Origin: CAXBGS01 sp963975425
Lineage (GTDB): Bacteria; Planctomycetota; Planctomycetia; Pirellulales; Pirellulaceae
Assembly: GCA_963975425.1 (NCBI GenBank)
Contig: CAXBGS010000001.1
Location: 434,001 to 498,000, forward strand
Direction: 5' to 3'
DNA length: 64,000 nt
Shown here: positions 25,619 through 33,549 of the stretch, piece by piece
Layout: each line of letters opens with the position of its first letter
How positions within the stretch are numbered: the first letter of the stretch is position 1
The notes under the pieces: generated by a model
The model's input: the letters and a program-made list of their open reading frames with translations, nothing else
The model's database searches: none
What the model was told of the DNA's origin: nothing
Position numbers and translations under genes: made by a program

Positions 25619-26734
25619 TTAGGCCGGCGATGGGTTCCCAAAGCTGACCAGATTTCTTAAGCAGATCATGATGCGGTCCAGACACAGACCAATCAGTCCG
25701 ATGATGATCACACTGAATGCGATACGTGCGTACGTCAGGCTGCTGCCGTTTTGGAATTCATCCCATACAAACTTTCCCAGCCCGGGGTTTTGGGCCAACA
25801 TGTCGGCCGCGATCAGAACCATCCAGCCGACACCAAGGCTGATGCGCAGTCCGGCAAACATCAGCGGCAAACTTGCCGGCAGCACAATCTTGAACAGCTT
25901 CTGAGTCCAAGAAAGCTTCAGCACTTTGGCCACGTTCATGTAATCCTTGTCCACGCTTGCTACGCCCAGCGTGGTGTTGACCAATGTGGGCCACAGGGAA
26001 CACAACGAAACGGTAACGGCAGAGATCAAGAACGCTTTTTCGAATACGGTCTCGCCCGATTTCGTCCCGCTATAGGCCCAAATAATGACAACGCCTGCCA
26101 AGGGAAGCCACGCGAGCGGACTGACCGGTTTAAAAATCTGGATAAACGGTGTCAGCGCCGCGTTGAACCACGGGCTCATGCCACACATCACGCCAAGAGG
26201 AACGGCGATCAAGGTTGCGATACCGAACCCAAAGAAGACCGTTTTCAGACTGGTGAAAATCTGATCGACAAAGGTCGGTGCGCTGGTCGGCTTGTAGTTG
26301 GCTGCACGCACCGCCTTCTTTTTCAAGATCAATGCGTTTGCCAACAACTTTTCTCGGTTCGAATCCGATGCCGATGCGGCTTGTGTCTCGATTGCATTTG
26401 CCTCAGCCATCAGTTGAACGGCTTCTTGAACTTTCTCTTGTTTCTTTGCCGCGTCGGCGTTGCGCTGCGCCGTGTGCATGGCGAACAACTCTTTGCCCGC
26501 ATCCCAGGTCGCAGTGGGACTTGGCAACTGAGCACTATCACTCACGATTGCCTTGCTGGCCGCCGACCAAGCCCCCAAGAACAACAGCACAGCCGCGAAG
26601 GGAAGCAGCAAGAACTTAGCGATTCCCTTCATTTGCTCTTTCGGATCTTCACCCGCCAACAACCTGATGAATGGTTCCAGGACCGGCAGTCCCGCAATCT
26701 CGCAGAACCTCAACGCTTTGCCTCGCCAATTCAT
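25619..26734 (-). CDS. nrtB: Nitrate ABC transporter permease (NrtB-like) with an extra loop
   Basis: 371 residues, longer than the usual 270-280. An N-terminal helix (about 40-60) is followed by a polar, helical, Ala/Gln/Glu-rich loop of roughly 90 residues (GKELFAMHTAQRNADAAKKQ and on), then the binding-protein-dependent permease core with the EAA-type segment AKVLKLSWTQKLFKIVLPAS and LRISLGVGWMVLIAADML. The core forms the membrane channel for nitrate. The extra loop would be extracytoplasmic by simple topology and looks like a coiled coil; I have not seen it described for NrtB. Confidence 0.9.
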   Translation of the reverse strand: MNWRGKALRFCEIAGLPVLEPFIRLLAGEDPKEQMKGIAKFLLLPFAAVLLFLGAWSAASKAIVSDSAQLPSPTATWDAGKELFAMHTAQRNADAAKKQEKVQEAVQLMAEANAIETQAASASDSNREKLLANALILKKKAVRAANYKPTSAPTFVDQIFTSLKTVFFGFGIATLIAVPLGVMCGMSPWFNAALTPFIQIFKPVSPLAWLPLAGVVIIWAYSGTKSGETVFEKAFLISAVTVSLCSLWPTLVNTTLGVASVDKDYMNVAKVLKLSWTQKLFKIVLPASLPLMFAGLRISLGVGWMVLIAADMLAQNPGLGKFVWDEFQNGSSLTYARIAFSVIIIGLIGLCLDRIMICLRNLVSFGNPSPA

Positions 26735-26941
26735 CTCGCTAGTACCTCAACCGATTCGTTATTTGTGTCATGAGTTGGTTAGTTCGCTCAACGCGAACGG
26801 GCTTCGAAAAAAGATCCACGGCCGGATCGGGTATTGGGCACCGGACCACAACACCCGACCCTTGACGGCCGCTTCCCGGACACACTTGGCTGAGGCGGTC
26901 AGCCAAGCATGAACGTTCATCGTTAGTCAGATGTGTGCGAT

Positions 26942-26983
26942 CCATTGCTTCGCACGCGAGTCCTATTGCTTCGCAAGCGAGTC
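26942..26983 (-). repeat. 21-bp duplication across the nrtA stop codon
   Basis: Two adjacent 21-bp copies read, on the coding strand, GACTCGCTTGCGAAGCAATAG (the last codons and stop of nrtA) and GACTCGCGTGCGAAGCAATGG directly after it. They differ at two positions, one of which is the stop codon. It is a recent-looking tandem duplication of the gene end. Confidence 0.7.
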
Positions 26984-28483
26984 ATCGTCTTTGTTTCCGA
27001 TGGCAAAACTATTCACGTAGCCGATCGGATCTTTCGCGTCATACACGTTCCCATCGATAAACTCGTTGGAGGGACTGCGATATCCGTCGTAATCGTCTGC
27101 GGGAATGTCTGAATTGCTGATCTTGCCTTCCGCGACCAGCATCGCTGCGGCCTTGCGATAGATTGCCGGCTGGTAAACCTCTTTGGCGGTTTCGGCATAC
27201 CAACTCGCCGGTTTCGACTCGCTGATTTGGCCCCAGCGGCGCATTTGAGTGAGGAACCAGATGCAGTCGCTGTAGTGCGGATAACTGGCGTAGTACTTGA
27301 AGAAGACATTGAAATCAGGCATCGGACGCACGTCGGTTTCCTGAAACACGAAAGTACCGGTCATGCTGTTGTCGATGACGTCGACGTCGGCACCGACATA
27401 GTCTTTCATGCTTAGGATTTCGGCAGCCTCTTGCCGATTGACCAGCACGCCGGCGTCATCGGTCTCGTCGAGCCACTTTCCGGCTCGGATCAGTGCTTTG
27501 ACGATTGCGATGTGCGTATTCGGATTCTCGTCGTTCCAAGCTTTGGAAACGCCGAACACTTTCTCGGGGTTATTTTTCCAAATGTCATAGTTCGTGGTCA
27601 CGGGCACGCCGATTCCCTTGACGACGGCCTGCTGGTTCCACGGTTCGCCGACGCAGTAACCAAGAATCGTACCGGCTTCCAGCGTTGCAGGCATTTGCGG
27701 CGGCGGCGTGACCGACAACAAAACGTCCGCATCGATCATTCCGGTGATGTTTTCTTCGCTGTAGAAACCGGGGTGAATACCGGCGGCCGCCAACCAATAC
27801 CGGATCTCGTAGTTGTGGGTACTGACCGGAAAGACCATCCCCATATTGAAGTCCTTGCCTTCTTGTTTGTATTGATCGACGATCGGTTTCAATGCGTCAG
27901 CAGTGATGGGGTGTTGCGGCGTTTCCGACTTGAGTCGCGGCTCGTTCTCTTGCATCTGCTGCCAGATATCATTGCTGACCGTGATCCCGTTTCCGTTGTA
28001 GTCAAGGCTGTAGGCGGTGATGATGTGCGCCTTTGTGCCGAAGCCGATCGTCGCCCCGATAGGCTGACCGGCCAACATGTGCGCCCCGTCAAGCTGACCA
28101 TCAATGACCCGGTCCAAGAGAACTTTCCAGTTTGATTGTGCTTCGATTTCGACACTCAAACCTTCGTCATTAAAGAACCCCTTTTCTTTGGCGATCACCA
28201 ACGGGGCACAATCGGTCAACTTGATGAAACCAAACTTCAAGTCAGGTTTTTCGACGTCCAAGATTTCGGTAATCGCAGACTCATCGGGCCCGGCTGATTC
28301 GCCAGCGTTCTCGTCCGGCAAAGCGGCTTCGGAACTCGCAGTTGATTCAATCTTTCTCGCGGCGTTCTCAAGATCTTCAAGCGTGATCTCGGATTCACTG
28401 CAACCGACAAGCGGCAACGCAAGCACCGCAAGAAGAAGACACGGCGAAAGCGATGTGAAGCTCGCCCGAAAGAACAAAGTCAT
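26963..28483 (-). CDS. nrtA: Nitrate ABC transporter substrate-binding lipoprotein (NrtA-like)
   Basis: About 506 residues. The signal ends in the lipobox LPLVGC (Cys 28), so it should be lipid-anchored. The body matches the NrtA/CmpA group: LKFGFIKLTDCAPLVIAKEKG, GAHMLAGQPIGATIGFG, VFPVSTHNYEIRYWLAAAGI and VGEPWNQQAV, the last being a typical nitrate/bicarbonate-binding segment. An acidic Ser/Ala linker (30-70) separates the lipid anchor from the domain. It captures nitrate/nitrite for NrtBCD. The frame extends upstream to 28729, but that part has no protein character and the lipobox fixes the ATG at 28483. A sigma-54 promoter candidate is about 110 bases upstream. Confidence 0.92.
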   Translation of the reverse strand: MTLFFRASFTSLSPCLLLAVLALPLVGCSESEITLEDLENAARKIESTASSEAALPDENAGESAGPDESAITEILDVEKPDLKFGFIKLTDCAPLVIAKEKGFFNDEGLSVEIEAQSNWKVLLDRVIDGQLDGAHMLAGQPIGATIGFGTKAHIITAYSLDYNGNGITVSNDIWQQMQENEPRLKSETPQHPITADALKPIVDQYKQEGKDFNMGMVFPVSTHNYEIRYWLAAAGIHPGFYSEENITGMIDADVLLSVTPPPQMPATLEAGTILGYCVGEPWNQQAVVKGIGVPVTTNYDIWKNNPEKVFGVSKAWNDENPNTHIAIVKALIRAGKWLDETDDAGVLVNRQEAAEILSMKDYVGADVDVIDNSMTGTFVFQETDVRPMPDFNVFFKYYASYPHYSDCIWFLTQMRRWGQISESKPASWYAETAKEVYQPAIYRKAAAMLVAEGKISNSDIPADDYDGYRSPSNEFIDGNVYDAKDPIGYVNSFAIGNKDDDSLAKQ

Positions 28484-28602
28484 CGAGATAAACCCGTCAT
28501 GTATAAGGAGGAATGGGGAGGAGTGGCCCAACGATCCGCCTTTCGAGGAGCCTGCCATGATCGAGTCCGGTTCGCGGTCAAAAGATGGCGACTTAACGAA
28601 AT

Positions 28603-28618
28603 AGCAATGGCCATGCCA
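28603..28618 (-). promoter_or_regulatory. Candidate sigma-54 promoter of the nrtA operon
   Basis: On the minus strand the sequence is TGGCATGGCCATTGCT, compared with the -24/-12 consensus TGGCACGRNNNTTGCW: one mismatch, with GG and GC exactly 10 bases apart. It would start RNA near 28592 and leave a leader of about 110 nt before the nrtA ATG. Sigma-54 with NtrC-type activators commonly drives nitrate assimilation genes. Confidence 0.7.
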
Positions 28619-28770
28619 GCGCCCCGATGCGCAAACATGACGAGAGCCTTGACCAACACAACACGACCCTAAGGGGAACTCGCGACGCATTGGTGACCTG
28701 CAGGCAGTGATCGTCCGCTCAATATTCACAGGAAAAGCGACAAATCCTGGGACACAAAGAAAGAGGCATC

Positions 28771-28809
28771 AGCGAGGCATGCATGGAAAGTAGGCATCGT
28801 TGCCTCGCT
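28771..28809. promoter_or_regulatory. Inverted repeat, possible activator site between divergent sigma-54 promoters
   Basis: A perfect 9-bp inverted repeat, AGCGAGGCA and TGCCTCGCT, with 21 bases between. AGGCAT occurs three times in the same area (28764, 28775, 28792). The site is about 180-215 bp from the inferred nrtA start point and a similar distance from the plus-strand promoter at 28994, which is normal for an enhancer-binding protein. It does not match the known NtrC box. Confidence 0.4.
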
Positions 28810-28993
28810 TACCTGCTTGTCGCCATTGCACAAACATCCTCGTGGCACATCCCCCGTCGAAGCTGCAAATTTTTTCGAATCCAAACTCACTCATTGGGTC
28901 TGCAATTCTTTGATGTCAAACCCGATACATGGAACGCAAGAACATGCACCGGCGACTGCGGAAAGATGCGGATAGAGCAAGATAGGCAAGGTT

Positions 28994-29009
28994 TGGCCCG
29001 CCCGTTGCA
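28994..29009 (+). promoter_or_regulatory. Candidate sigma-54 promoter of the Cys-rich protein gene
   Basis: TGGCCCGCCCGTTGCA on the plus strand: TGGC and TTGCA are intact, GG and GC are 10 bases apart, and two less-conserved positions differ. It would give a leader of about 90 nt before the ATG at 29112. Confidence 0.6.
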
Positions 29010-29111
29010 CAAACGCACCGAAACTTTCTTAGGTCGCCTCCCGTGTTGACGAAGTACGTTCACACCGATGAGCTGGGAGCGATCTTTCGAATCACTTGTG
29101 GAGAGATCGTC

Positions 29112-29552
29112 ATGAAGTTAATGCGAAGAGCCTTACTCGTTACTGCCGTTTCGCTGGCATTCGGAACGGTCCAGCCGAATCAGGCGGACGCCGGCGGACT
29201 GTTTGCGAAACTGTTCAAAGGAAAATGCGGAGCATCTGAACCGGCTTGCTGTGAACCCGAGCCTGTCTGCTGTGAGCCCGCGCCGGAACCCGAGCCTGTC
29301 TGCTGTGAGCCCGCGCCGGAACCCGAGCCCGTTTGCTGCGAGCCTGCGACGGAACCCGAGCCTGTTTGCTGTGAGCCTGCGCCAGAACCGGAACCCGTTT
29401 GCTGTGAGCCGGAGCCAGAACCTGTCCCTTGCTGCACGCTGAACGATTCGTTGCCCGAACTGGGCGAAGGCGAGGTTCTGTTATCGATTTCACCGATCTT
29501 GGTGCCAATCGCCGAATCAGAAGGTTTGCGATTTGCCATGTCAGGCCGTTAG
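29112..29552 (+). CDS. Secreted Cys-rich repeat protein (EPEPVCC repeats)
   Basis: 146 residues. A signal peptide (MKLMRRALLVTAVSLAFGTV, cleaved after about QADA, residue 27) is followed by GGLFAKLFKGKCG, then five to six copies of an 11-residue unit centred on PEPEPVCCEPA, with seven CC pairs in all, and a non-repeat C-terminal domain (LPELGEGEVLLSISPILVP). Such Pro/Glu/Cys repeat proteins occur in Planctomycetota; their role is unknown, perhaps disulfide-linked cell-surface material or metal binding. The ATG at 29112 has GGAGAGATCGTC upstream. It diverges from nrtA and has its own sigma-54 promoter candidate. The 33-bp DNA repeats make it prone to copy-number change. Confidence 0.8.
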   Translation: MKLMRRALLVTAVSLAFGTVQPNQADAGGLFAKLFKGKCGASEPACCEPEPVCCEPAPEPEPVCCEPAPEPEPVCCEPATEPEPVCCEPAPEPEPVCCEPEPEPVPCCTLNDSLPELGEGEVLLSISPILVPIAESEGLRFAMSGR

Positions 29553-29700
29553 CAAACAGCTTTCGGCATCGATGCGAACGGGCCGTCATCAGTACGCTGA
29601 TGATGGCCCGTTTTCTCTTCCTCAGCCTGGAACAAGCGTGCAAGATATGCCGGCACGTTTTGGGCCGCCGGTAAACGAGAGTCTGAAATCGTCGCCCCGC

Positions 29701-29994
29701 TCAGACGCAGTGGCCTTGATCGAAACGAATCAGCCGATCGAGACGAGTCAAATGAATCACTTCAGCCACGCAGTCGTGAACGTTCTCCAGCACCAGTTGT
29801 CGCTCGCTGCGTTTGCAGTCCAGATGCAGACGAATCAACTCGCCCAGCTCGCGAGTGCTAATTCGATCAACCGCAGAGCAGTCGATCACGACGAACGCAT
29901 CATGACTTTCGGCCGCCCGAATTCTCGCGCGGCCAATCCAGTCACAACTTGCGTTGCTATCAGTGGCCCGTGTTTCGCTGATGATGCCCGACAT
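29701..29994 (-). CDS. STAS-domain protein (anti-anti-sigma-factor like)
   Basis: 97 residues. The sequence AFVVIDCSAVDRISTRELGELI (residues 33-54, shown in part) matches the STAS core, with a Ser in RISTREL at the place where anti-sigma antagonists are phosphorylated. It has no fused domain. A partner kinase is not next to it. It could adjust a stress sigma factor or another STAS-binding enzyme. It lies just after the terminator at 30080-30122, so it has its own promoter or depends on readthrough. Confidence 0.75.
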   Translation of the reverse strand: MSGIISETRATDSNASCDWIGRARIRAAESHDAFVVIDCSAVDRISTRELGELIRLHLDCKRSERQLVLENVHDCVAEVIHLTRLDRLIRFDQGHCV

Positions 29995-30079
29995 ATTGAG
30001 CTTTCTTGAACAAATTTAAACGTCGCCGCCTGAGTGATTCGCCTGCGACAAACCAATCGATCTGTTGCGAACGGCATAA

Positions 30080-30122
30080 ATAAAAACGACCGGCCGCTAG
30101 CCTATGGCATGACGGCCGGTCG
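30080..30122 (-). terminator. Strong intrinsic terminator on the minus strand
   Basis: On the minus strand a perfect 10-bp GC-rich stem (CGACCGGCCG / CGGCCGGTCG) with a 16-nt loop is followed at once by TTTTTATTTAT. It ends any transcript coming from the pyruvate kinase operon and the sigma-54 promoter candidate at 30530. Confidence 0.88.
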
Positions 30123-30519
30123 CTTCCCCCCCTCAGGACTCGCTTGGGTTGCTTCGCTTTTTCAAGCGTGTTCGTTTTCTATTTCGTAATTTATTTCGCA
30201 CAGCAAACTGCATCGAATCAGCAGGCTCAAGCAATCGTCACTACGTTCGACAAACACCGCGACACCGATGGAGAGCTACTCAAACGCAAATGCATTGAAA
30301 AGACTCGGCGACCAATCGATTGGAAACGAATTGGGCAAGGGAACGCTGTCGGGCGATCTCAATACGAATAGCAGACTCCTGTCACCTTCCTGAATCCTTT
30401 CAAACATCGCCGCGCGAGGGCGGTGAACATCGAGAACTGATGAATGAAAGAAAGAAGCTTGATTCAAAACAACAATGAGAATCCGTTCCGTGCGAAGTCG
30501 CTCTTCCTGAGCAACATCT
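30080..30519 (-). ncRNA. Candidate sigma-54-driven small RNA
   Basis: A near-perfect -24/-12 promoter (30530-30545) and a strong terminator (30080-30122) on the same strand bound about 440 bases with no convincing gene. A 93-codon frame ending at 30276 begins upstream of the inferred start point and has no family signature; a shorter start inside it is possible, so a small protein is not excluded. The segment lies in the 3' region of the pyruvate kinase operon. Nitrogen-controlled sigma-54 small RNAs such as NrsZ of Pseudomonas are known elsewhere. This is an inference from signals; expression is not shown. Confidence 0.5.
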
Positions 30520-30529
30520 CTATTGGTTA

Positions 30530-30545
30530 TGCAAGTGATGTGCCA
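30530..30545 (-). promoter_or_regulatory. Candidate sigma-54 promoter downstream of pyruvate kinase
   Basis: TGGCACATCACTTGCA on the minus strand. TGGCAC and TTGCA are intact and correctly spaced; only two weakly conserved positions differ from TGGCACGRNNNTTGCW. A match of ten fixed bases is expected by chance about 0.1 times in this window. It points to the terminator at 30080-30122. Confidence 0.7.
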
Positions 30546-30676
30546 ATGACCAAACACTTAAAAAACACGATGTTTTGGAAAGCACTGAGCACATACTGCC
30601 TAGCAGTTGCGCGATCAGTGCGCGTTTGTTCGGCAAAATCGCGCAGCGAATCGATTTGCGAGAGAACCGATTCCTG

Positions 30677-32125
30677 TTACCCGACAGTTCGCAATTGCAT
30701 CGTGTCGATGATCTGATCGTCGGCCAAAGCGTTCGTGATAACGACCAGCCAGTCACCGTCTCGACACCACCGTGTTCGCTTTAAACAGTTCATCGCATTA
30801 CGAATGGTGGTTTCTGGGTCGTCAGAGAATTGCATCAGAAAGGGTTCGACACCCCACGGCAGCAAGAGTTGTCGAAAGGTGGTTTCTTCGTCAGTAAATG
30901 CAAAGATAGGGACGCCTCGAGCCCGCAGCGCACCCAACACGTATGCAAGAAAACCACTACGCGTGAACACAAGAATTCCGGACTCGCCCATTTCTTGCGC
31001 TAAGGTCGCTGCAGCACGCAACATTTTTGCTTTGGGTTCACGCAGCTGAATTTCGGTGTTCAGTTGGCGGCTAACGGTAGGTTCGATGCTGTGAATGATA
31101 TTCTTTAAAACATCAACCGATTCATGCGGGTACGCACCCGTCGTCGTTTCGCCTGAAAGCATGACCGCATCGACTTGTTCGCGAACGGCGTTGGAGACGT
31201 CCGAGATTTCCGCACGCGTTGGCATCGGCGATTGAATCATCGACTCCAGCAAGTGCGTGGCAATGATGACGGGCTTTCCTTCTGTCCGGCAAGCGTGAAC
31301 CAGTTGGGTCTGGACCAGTGGCAATTTGTGGTATTCGATTTCGATTCCCAAATCACCACGCGCGACCATGATCGCATCGGCCGCACGAACAATTTCGTGC
31401 ATATTCGCGACGCCGGCCTGATCTTCGATCTTTGCGATGATGCGAGCCTGCGAGCCAAGATCGTCAAGAAAAGCGCGCAGCGTGTGAATGTCACTCACCT
31501 GCCGCACGAATGAAAGGGCAACGAAGTCCAAGCCTGCCTTCACACCGGCGCGCAGGTCGATCTCGTCTTTTTCGGTCAGTGCGGGCAAACGCACCTGAAC
31601 TCCGGGAAGGTTGATGTGGCGGCGGGATCCCAGGACCCCCGGTGTCAACACTTCACAAGTCACATTCTGAGGCCCCTTCTCGCGAACGCGCAGCCTCAGC
31701 AAACCGCTGTCGACCAGAATCGTCGTGCCAATTTCGACGTCCTCGGGCAAGCCCGGATAGTTGACCGACACGCAGGCGTGACCGTTGTCGCTCGCCGCCG
31801 GCTGCTGGGTGCAGAATTCGAGGGTCTGGCCAACTCGCAGACTGATCGGATCGTCCACCGGACCGGTTCGAATTTCCGGACCTTTGACGTCCATCATGAC
31901 GGCAACATGACGATCCACGCTGGCGGACACTTCACGGATATGCCAGATAATATCGGCGACCCATTGGTGTGACGCATGCGCCATATTCAGCCGCATGACA
32001 TCAACCCCCGAACAAATCAATTGTCGCAAGTGATCCTTGGATTCGGTCGCCGGCCCCAAGGTCGCGATCATTTTTGTATGGCGGTACGAAACGTTCGAAC
32101 CAGATGTGATTGTGTTCTCGCTCAC
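30677..32125 (-). CDS. pyk: Pyruvate kinase
   Basis: 482 residues. It has KMIATLGPAT at the start of the barrel, DVKGPEIRTG, the active-site segment IAKIEDQAGV, MVARGDLGIEIEYHKLPLVQ and VIIATHLLESMI (THLLESM where most have TQMLESM), then DAVMLSGETTTGAYP, and a C-terminal domain. It makes pyruvate and ATP from PEP and ADP. Its ATG overlaps the globin stop by 4 bases (ATGA), so it is translationally coupled to an operon of nitrogen-oxide and heme genes, an unusual place for a glycolytic enzyme. It may be a secondary isozyme. Confidence 0.93.
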   Translation of the reverse strand: MSENTITSGSNVSYRHTKMIATLGPATESKDHLRQLICSGVDVMRLNMAHASHQWVADIIWHIREVSASVDRHVAVMMDVKGPEIRTGPVDDPISLRVGQTLEFCTQQPAASDNGHACVSVNYPGLPEDVEIGTTILVDSGLLRLRVREKGPQNVTCEVLTPGVLGSRRHINLPGVQVRLPALTEKDEIDLRAGVKAGLDFVALSFVRQVSDIHTLRAFLDDLGSQARIIAKIEDQAGVANMHEIVRAADAIMVARGDLGIEIEYHKLPLVQTQLVHACRTEGKPVIIATHLLESMIQSPMPTRAEISDVSNAVREQVDAVMLSGETTTGAYPHESVDVLKNIIHSIEPTVSRQLNTEIQLREPKAKMLRAAATLAQEMGESGILVFTRSGFLAYVLGALRARGVPIFAFTDEETTFRQLLLPWGVEPFLMQFSDDPETTIRNAMNCLKRTRWCRDGDWLVVITNALADDQIIDTMQLRTVG

Positions 32126-32544
32126 GCGGCCTCCTCGGATTCATGTGCGGCGTCTAACATGACCTTGCTAAGGGTTACGTAAGTCTGTGTCCAGGCCTCA
32201 CGGTGTTCATCGGAGAATTTGTCACCGAGACCTTGGCCCAAAGTCCAAAGCAAGGCTTGCCCCACGGTGGCGTAGCTTTCGTCCGGTACACCGTATTTCA
32301 CATGGCGTCGCCCCAGGTCGCGAACAGCGGGCAGAATGGTTTCCAATTTGGTCAACGAAGTAACGGCCAAGTTAAGCGTCGCCATCAGCTTACGACCTTG
32401 TTCTTTCATGTCACCTTTGAATAGCGGTTTTAGTGAAGGATCGAGTTCGAATAGTCTGCCATAGAACAACTCTGCCGCTTGTTCAGAGATCGGCTTGACT
32501 TGTTCCCAACTCGTTTGGACCAGTTCAATTTGTGTCGGTGTCAT
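32122..32544 (-). CDS. Single-domain globin
   Basis: 140 residues, a full 3-over-3 globin length. Visible landmarks are Phe in PLFKGD (CD1 region), Gln in MKEQGRKL (E7, as in Vitreoscilla hemoglobin) and the proximal His in RRHVKYGV (F8). There is no reductase domain. Such globins bind O2 and NO; with a partner reductase they can convert NO to nitrate. It is located between a heme-c lipoprotein and pyruvate kinase in a nitrogen-oxide operon, so NO handling is the likeliest role. Confidence 0.92.
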   Translation of the reverse strand: MTPTQIELVQTSWEQVKPISEQAAELFYGRLFELDPSLKPLFKGDMKEQGRKLMATLNLAVTSLTKLETILPAVRDLGRRHVKYGVPDESYATVGQALLWTLGQGLGDKFSDEHREAWTQTYVTLSKVMLDAAHESEEAA

Positions 32545-32588
32545 TTTTTGACCTGTGTATTGAGACAGTGAAGGATTGAGATAAAGGG

Positions 32589-32672
32589 CGGAGACAGGCT
32601 TGCGGAGACAGGCTTGCGGAGACGGGCTTGCGGAGACGGGCTTGCGAAGACCGGCTTGCGAAGACGGGGCTT
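32589..32672. repeat. 14-bp tandem repeat, six copies, between globin and heme lipoprotein genes
   Basis: CGGAGACAGGCTTG is repeated six times head to tail: copies 1-2 identical, 3-4 with one change, 5-6 starting CGAAGAC. The last copy runs into the stop codon of the DUF3365 gene. It fills most of the gap to the globin gene. It looks like slippage-generated repeats in an mRNA spacer. Confidence 0.9.
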
Positions 32673-33390
32673 ACGGCATCGGGACTCGTACGAGGACACC
32701 GCCCATGACGTCATCCTTTGCGAATTCGGGATAGCTTTCGCCCCGTTCGGGATGCTCGTTGTGACAAGACCAACATGCCTCGGCCACCGCGCGATCGGGA
32801 TAGACCGCGACGAAATACTTCTTGTCGCCTAGTTCTTCTTCGCCATAGAAGCTTTCGCCAGGATGCTCGGACAAGAATTCCAATGCCTGTTCCTCCAATT
32901 CGGTTTTCGCCTTGTGCTGTTCGTTCAAGGGCCACTTGCTGCGAAGCGCGTACGAAAATCCGGCTTCGGGATTGGCGTCAACTAACTCTGCGCCCATCCG
33001 AAAGGCTTGTGCCGGCAGTGGGATCGCGTTTTCAGAATCCTGCCAGTATTCGTCGGCGGTCACCGGTGAGTTTTGTTTCTTGAGGTTCGTCACGACATGT
33101 GTCGCATAGACCGTCCGATCCGCCATCATCACCGCGTGCACACCGTCGGCAAACTGCTTAGGCGTGATGCCGCCGGGTGCCGTCGCCGATGCTTCTGCCG
33201 GCGAACCGCCGCAGCCTGAAAGTGCAAGACAGACCAAAGCGATAATCATTCCGCCGAGAACGATGCACGGGTGTACCGGGTCCACTTCGCCCAGATGCCA
33301 CGCTTGTTCGCCGGAATGCACTGCGTGGGAACCAGGTCGAGAACCCGCGCGGAGATGCCCCGCATGGGACAAGTTGGTTGATGTTTTCAT
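32671..33390 (-). CDS. Heme-c lipoprotein of the Tll0287 (DUF3365) type
   Basis: About 239 residues. The N-terminal 45 residues are polar, then a hydrophobic stretch ends in the lipobox-like LALSGC (about residue 60), so it is probably a lipoprotein with an unusually long leader. The domain has the DUF3365 pattern and one CxxCH heme site in EACWSCHNEHPERG near the C-terminus. These proteins are sensor-like or electron-carrying heme proteins. The ATG at 33390 has a clean AGGAG; a frame upstream to 33483 is not convincing. It lies between the multiheme cytochrome and globin genes in one direction. Confidence 0.88.
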   Translation of the reverse strand: MKTSTNLSHAGHLRAGSRPGSHAVHSGEQAWHLGEVDPVHPCIVLGGMIIALVCLALSGCGGSPAEASATAPGGITPKQFADGVHAVMMADRTVYATHVVTNLKKQNSPVTADEYWQDSENAIPLPAQAFRMGAELVDANPEAGFSYALRSKWPLNEQHKAKTELEEQALEFLSEHPGESFYGEEELGDKKYFVAVYPDRAVAEACWSCHNEHPERGESYPEFAKDDVMGGVLVRVPMP

Positions 33391-33549
33391 TAGATTGCTC
33401 CTAAGAAAAAAGAAAAAACGGCTGAGTGCGCGAGTCGTATCGTGATTTGGTGATTGGCGTCTTGGTCCGGGGCGGTGCCCCACGTCGCCTGCAGGAAACG
33501 CGAAAGTTTCGTGTGGGAATCTTTTGCATTGTTGACGCCATCTCGAGTG

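Noticed and set aside
28484..28729. N-terminal extension of NrtA
   Set aside because: The lipobox signal begins at the ATG 28483; the upstream frame contains the inferred promoter and no protein signal.
29230..29430. 33-bp repeats at 29.2-29.4 kb as a non-coding repeat array
   Set aside because: They keep the reading frame and encode the EPEPVCC units of a signal-peptide protein.
30144..30371. 75-codon plus frame with an EF-hand-like DKHRDTDGELL
   Set aside because: TTG start next to a C-run, no ribosome site, opposite to a likely minus-strand transcript, and a single weak calcium-loop match is not enough.
30444..30716. 90-codon plus frame antisense to the pyk end
   Set aside because: Overlaps pyk on the other strand; composition is that of a shadow frame.
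32589..32672. Tandem repeat as a CRISPR array
   Set aside because: 14-bp units directly adjoin with no spacers.
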